This document shows, piece after piece, positions 7,323-9,592 of a stretch of DNA of 9,592 nt (positions are counted from its first letter, which is position 1; every line of letters begins with the position of its first letter). Source of the stretch: Ruminococcus flavefaciens (GTDB lineage: Bacteria; Bacillota_A; Clostridia; Oscillospirales; Ruminococcaceae); contig SFFP01000058.1 in NCBI GenBank assembly GCA_004556875.1, positions 1-9,592 on the forward strand, in the 5' to 3' direction. Below the pieces are notes generated by a model. That model did no database searches. It was not told the origin of the DNA and saw only the letters and a list, made by a program, of their open reading frames with translations. The translations under genes and the position numbers were made by a program.

Positions 7323-8483
7323 ATGGAAGATAAGCAGATTTTAAAACGCTGGCGGCTTATCCTCGGTGCAGAATCAGAGGAAAGCATCAGTTCTCTGGGC
7401 GGCGCGGCTCTCTCTGAGGAAGACCTGCTCATGGACTCGGCACTGTCACAGATATACGGTTCAGGCAGTTCGGGCGGAAAGCTTGGCGGACACGGCAGAT
7501 CAGCACCACAGCTTACAAAATGGCTTGGCGACCTGCGTACATTGTTTTCGCCAATGGAGATAAAGGTCATACAGAAAGACGCTATCGAGCGAAAAGGACT
7601 GAAACAGCTCCTGTTCGAGCCTGAAATGCTGAACGGACTTGAACCTGATATCTCAACGGCTTCACTGCTCCTCATGCTCAAGGACCAGATACCTGCAAAA
7701 GCAAAGGATAACGCAAGAGCCTACATAGCAAAAATAGTCGAGGATATAAACCGCAGACTCTCAGACGAACTGCGGCGCTCTGTAACAGCGGCTCTCAACC
7801 GCCGTGAGCACTCCCCTATCCCCTCGGCTTCTGCGCTTGACTACAAAATGACAATACGGCGTAATCTGAAAAACTATGATACCGAACGAAAGGTGCTTCT
7901 CCCAGAAAAGTTCTACTTCTTTGAACGCGCCTCGAAATCGGCTTCGCGAACTGTGATACTGGATATCGACCAGAGCGGTTCTATGGGAGAGTCGGCAATA
8001 TACTCATCAATAATGGGCTGTATCCTCGCAAGCATGAATGCGCTGAAAACTCACATCGTTGCCTTTGACACGGCTGTAAACGACCTTACAGACCTGTGCA
8101 GTGACCCTGTTGACCTGCTCTACGGAATACAGCTCGGCGGCGGAACTGATATAAACAGATCAGTTGCCTACTGTCAGGAACTTATCACTGAACCTGCCAA
8201 GACCACTATGTTCATCGTCACTGACCTCTATGAAGGCGGCAACCGCGCACAGCTTGAACGCCGTCTTTCCGAGCTGAAATCATCGGGAGTCAACGTAATA
8301 GTTCTCCTTGCCATTTCAGACAGCGGCAAGCCAAGCTACGATACTCAGCTTGCAGAAAAAATAGCGGCAATGGAGATACCTTGCTTTGCCTGTCCGCCTG
8401 AAAAGCTCCCCGAGCTTCTTGAAGCTGCACTGAAAAAACGCAGTCTCAAAATGTTTGAGCATAGCGCCTATGATAAAAAGTAA
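7323..8483 (+). CDS. VWA-domain protein, CoxE/YehP-type, partner of the MoxR ATPase
   Basis: This is a 386-residue protein. The start is the ATG at 7323, one base after the previous stop, with GGAG at 7310-7313, 9 nt upstream. A TTG at 7293 in the same frame would overlap the DUF5682 gene by 29 bases and is less likely. The C-terminal half is a von Willebrand factor A domain with a complete metal-ion-dependent adhesion site: DQSGS (Asp216, Ser218, Ser220), GGGT (Thr275) and IVTD (Asp301). Residues 1-210 are helical and basic, with the RRNLKNYD element just before the domain, as in CoxE-like/YehP proteins. In other MoxR systems such a VWA protein docks on the ATPase ring through the metal site and delivers the target. 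No membrane span or signal peptide is seen, so the complex should be cytoplasmic. It is the last gene before the terminator. Confidence 0.93.
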   Translation: MEDKQILKRWRLILGAESEESISSLGGAALSEEDLLMDSALSQIYGSGSSGGKLGGHGRSAPQLTKWLGDLRTLFSPMEIKVIQKDAIERKGLKQLLFEPEMLNGLEPDISTASLLLMLKDQIPAKAKDNARAYIAKIVEDINRRLSDELRRSVTAALNRREHSPIPSASALDYKMTIRRNLKNYDTERKVLLPEKFYFFERASKSASRTVILDIDQSGSMGESAIYSSIMGCILASMNALKTHIVAFDTAVNDLTDLCSDPVDLLYGIQLGGGTDINRSVAYCQELITEPAKTTMFIVTDLYEGGNRAQLERRLSELKSSGVNVIVLLAISDSGKPSYDTQLAEKIAAMEIPCFACPPEKLPELLEAALKKRSLKMFEHSAYDKK

Positions 8484-8523
8484 AAATACCCGAAAGCGGC
8501 AACATAACTGCTTTCGGGTATTT
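8484..8523. terminator. Bidirectional intrinsic terminator between the operon and the convergent yczE-like gene
   Basis: The left arm AAATACCCGAAAGC (8484-8497) is perfectly complementary to GCTTTCGGGTATTT (8510-8523), with a 12-nt loop. It starts right after the VWA stop codon and ends two bases before the stop of the minus-strand gene (8526-8528). T-rich sequence follows on the plus strand (TATTTCTTTATT) and a better T-tract on the minus strand (TATTTTTACTTTTT). It should serve both transcription units. Confidence 0.93.
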
Positions 8524-8525
8524 CT

Positions 8526-9170
8526 TTATTCATTTTCGGGAGTATCAAGGAGCTTTCTCGCAAAATGACTGCTGAAAAACTCTATGAGCGGTCCCATGAA
8601 AAATGCGGTGATTATAGTGCCGATGCCTGCAATAGTCGGTATCTCCTTGAAGTGTCCGCCGCCTGCAATGAACATAACACAGCCAAGTATTACACAGCAC
8701 ACATCAGTACACACGCGGATAAACTTGAATGTGCCTATCTTCCACTTGTTCGCCATGATGAGTGCTACAGCATCATAGGTGGAAACACCAAGATCTGCGG
8801 TAATATACAGCGATGAGCCTATACAGATTATTACGATGCCGATGATCAGAAAGACTATGCGGAGCGGTGCGGACGGATCGGGAATGAGCCAGTGAAACAG
8901 CTTGTAGGAATACTCAGTAACATATCCCAGCAGGAACAGGTTGATAAAAGTCGCTATTCCTATGTAGTGCCTGTCAAAGATCAGGCTGAACGCCAGTAAT
9001 ACGGCATTTACGATAACATAAAGCGTTCCGAAGCTGATAGGTATAAGTGTGCTTATACCGCTCATGAAGGACTGAAATGGGTCAACTCCATAAGCCGCCA
9101 TTTTGAATATGGCAACACTGACAGCGCCGGTCAGCACGCCAAGAATTGACATGATAATTCTTTTTTTCAT
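8526..9170 (-). CDS. YczE/YitT-like integral membrane protein
   Basis: This is a 214-residue hydrophobic protein with about six predicted membrane spans (roughly 5-21, 43-65, 70-88, 104-123, 150-170 and 178-200). The signature GVDPFQSFMSGIS followed by ISFGTLYVIVN is typical of the YczE/YyaS/YitT group of Firmicutes membrane proteins, whose transport or other function is not established. The two halves resemble each other: YGVDPFQSFMSGIS (27-40) matches LGVSTYDAVALIMA (127-140), each followed by a G-T-[LF] step into the next helix, suggesting an internal duplication. The ATG at 9168-9170 is preceded by a weak GAGAGAGA purine stretch and by a strong promoter at 9214-9242. It is convergent to the MoxR/VWA operon and shares only the terminator, so I see no reason to link the two functionally. 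Length is normal for the family. Confidence 0.87.
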   Translation of the reverse strand: MKKRIIMSILGVLTGAVSVAIFKMAAYGVDPFQSFMSGISTLIPISFGTLYVIVNAVLLAFSLIFDRHYIGIATFINLFLLGYVTEYSYKLFHWLIPDPSAPLRIVFLIIGIVIICIGSSLYITADLGVSTYDAVALIMANKWKIGTFKFIRVCTDVCCVILGCVMFIAGGGHFKEIPTIAGIGTIITAFFMGPLIEFFSSHFARKLLDTPENE

Positions 9171-9213
9171 ATTCTCTCTCTTTTCGTTTTATATTTTTTA
9201 TATTTGCAGTATG

Positions 9214-9242
9214 ATTATATCACGTAAATTCGGAAAAATCAA
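9214..9242 (-). promoter_or_regulatory. Sigma-A promoter of the yczE-like gene
   Basis: Read on the minus strand, there is TTGATT (9242-9237), a 17-bp spacer and TATAAT (9219-9214), with TG one base before the -10 box (extended -10). Transcription should start near 9207, about 37 nt before the ATG. The -35 hexamer, spacer length and extended -10 are the same as in the operon promoter at 658-686. Confidence 0.83.
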
Positions 9243-9250
9243 CGTAATTA

Positions 9251-9310
9251 TTGCGGTCACTTTCTTTTTTTTGCGGAAATTCATTATTGTAACATATGCT
9301 GTGTTATTGT
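9251..9310. repeat. Two pairs of short direct repeats, each spaced 20 bp
   Basis: TTGCGG occurs at 9251-9256 and again at 9271-9276. TTATTGT occurs at 9284-9290 and again at 9304-9310. Each pair has exactly 20 bp from start to start, close to two helical turns, and all lie just upstream of the -35 box of the minus-strand promoter. This is a possible activator site; short motifs in AT-rich DNA can also recur by chance. Confidence 0.35.
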
Positions 9311-9356
9311 TAAATTGCACAAATAATTTCCTTTACTAATAAAACACATATAAAAA

Positions 9357-9369
9357 ACAGAAATTCTGT
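9357..9369. repeat. 13-bp palindrome ACAGAA-A-TTCTGT
   Basis: Perfect 6-bp arms surround a single central A, ending 20 bases before the -35 box of the rightward promoter (9390). Position and symmetry fit a dimeric regulator site, but I cannot assign it to a known regulator. Confidence 0.35.
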
Positions 9370-9382
9370 CAGCAAACATTCA

Positions 9383-9405
9383 ATTCCTATTGACAAAATA
9401 GGAAT
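9383..9405. promoter_or_regulatory. Candidate operator: 9-bp inverted repeat spanning the -35 box
   Basis: ATTCCTATT (9383-9391) and AATAGGAAT (9397-9405) are perfectly complementary with a 5-base centre. The TTGACA -35 box (9390-9395) lies across the left arm edge and the centre, so a bound protein would block RNA polymerase. Size and placement recall Rrf2-family (IscR/CymR) operators, but that comparison is from memory and tentative. Confidence 0.6.
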
Positions 9406-9418
9406 AACAAGGTATAAT
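9390..9418 (+). promoter_or_regulatory. Perfect-consensus sigma-A promoter reading out of the window
   Basis: TTGACA (9390-9395), a 17-bp spacer and TATAAT (9413-9418) give 12 of 12 consensus bases at the ideal spacing. Transcription should begin near 9425 and continue rightward past the window end. It should be very strong unless repressed, which fits the overlapping inverted repeat at 9383-9405. Confidence 0.87.
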
Positions 9419-9424
9419 AAATCC

Positions 9425-9592
9425 TACAAAGCAGATATGAATAATGTATCAAACAGACATAAAATACATTTTAGGATAATATCCCCACGATATATGTGGA
9501 ATTGTCAAGAAATGTGCAGTCATAGAATACCCAAAATCTGAAATAGGCATATATCAGGCAGCGTGATGAGATCGTTGCTTTGAATTTCTTAG
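9425..9592 (+). other. Transcribed leader (partial) with possible RNA structure
   Basis: The predicted transcript starts close to CAAAGCAG (9427-9434), which can pair with TTGCTTTG (9575-9582) over 8 bp including one G-U. Inside are smaller hairpins: AATGTAT/ATACATT (9443-9449 with 9464-9470) and CCACG/TGTGG (9485-9489 with 9495-9499). AGGCAGCG/CGTTGCTT (9556-9563 with 9573-9580, two G-U pairs) would compete with the long-range pairing. I do not recognise a known riboswitch or small RNA, and no ribosome binding site appears before the window ends. It may be a regulatory leader or the start of a small RNA. Confidence 0.35.

Larger units (their letters stand above)
9171..9592. other. 422-base AT-rich intergenic region with two divergent promoters and no convincing gene
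   Basis: No supported coding sequence was seen on either strand. The region holds, from left to right: the leader and promoter of the minus-strand membrane protein gene (9171-9242), paired direct repeats (9251-9310), an ACAGAA-A-TTCTGT palindrome (9357-9369), a rightward promoter with an overlapping operator (9383-9418), and about 168 bases of transcribed leader up to the window edge. The only ATG-initiated frame in the leader (9437-9541, 34 codons) lacks a ribosome binding site. Confidence 0.7.

Noticed and set aside
7169..7681. 170-codon open frame on the minus strand
   Set aside because: It is antisense across the junction of the DUF5682 and VWA genes, is Ser/Pro-rich as expected of an antisense shadow, and has no start signals.
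9103..9339. Plus-strand 78-codon frame through the yczE-like promoter region
   Set aside because: It overlaps a confident gene start and its promoter, is low-complexity Phe/Ile-rich because of the AT content, and has no ribosome site.
9474..9484. GGATA-A-TATCC palindrome in the leader
   Set aside because: The arms are short, the loop is too small for an RNA hairpin, and no link to a promoter is apparent.
9491..9509. TTGACA on the minus strand as a leftward promoter
   Set aside because: The nearest TATTAT lies 21 bp away, too far for a sigma-A promoter, and no minus-strand gene follows in range.
9437..9541. 34-codon ATG frame in the leader of the rightward promoter
   Set aside because: No ribosome binding site precedes it and the translation shows no recognisable features; it is not supported as a gene.
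1..9592. CRISPR arrays, tRNA or rRNA genes, insertion sequences
   Set aside because: No regularly spaced repeats, cloverleaf sequence, conserved rRNA segments, transposase motifs or terminal inverted repeats were seen.

Overview
The window looks like a chromosomal segment of a gut Clostridia relative, most likely Ruminococcus or another Oscillospiraceae. Evidence for this is the very strong AAGGAGG ribosome binding sites, consensus sigma-A promoters, frequent ATA isoleucine codons, moderately GC genes between very AT-rich intergenic DNA, and an AraC regulator and a YczE-type membrane protein of Firmicutes style. The genus is an inference and was not tested.

Layout: positions 1-619 hold the 3' part of an AraC-family regulator cut by the window edge. 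An AT-only perfect hairpin (620-655) and a near-consensus extended -10 promoter (658-686) follow. They lead into a five-gene, same-strand operon (716-8483): a SWIM zinc-finger protein, a helical (HEAT-like) protein, a MoxR-family AAA+ ATPase, a DUF5682/YehM-type protein, and a CoxE/YehP-type VWA protein. Gaps within the operon are 10 nt, 18 nt, a 1-nt overlap and 1 nt. A 14-bp-stem bidirectional terminator (8484-8523) separates it from a convergent YczE/YitT-like membrane protein gene (8526-9170, minus). The last 422 bases (9171-9592) hold the minus-strand promoter of that gene, direct repeats with 20-bp spacing, and a perfect-consensus rightward promoter whose -35 box lies inside a 23-bp inverted repeat. 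Its transcript runs out of the window.

How the genes may work together: the operon matches the gene set of the poorly understood E. coli yehL-yehM-yehP-yehQ locus, with an extra helical-repeat gene. By analogy with other MoxR/VWA pairs (BchI/D, NorQ/D, CbbQ/O), the ATPase and the MIDAS-bearing VWA protein should form an ATP-driven remodelling machine, with the SWIM, HEAT-like and DUF5682 proteins as adaptors or effectors. The main new observation is that the DUF5682 protein starts with what reads as a TraB/ChaN/EreA/TIKI-type domain: GxxH, a Glu after a hydrophobic strand, an R-E-x-x-M helix and a second GxxH. It would therefore be the likely enzymatic effector of the module. The substrate is unknown, and no metalloenzyme or classical toxin gene is encoded next to the operon in this window.
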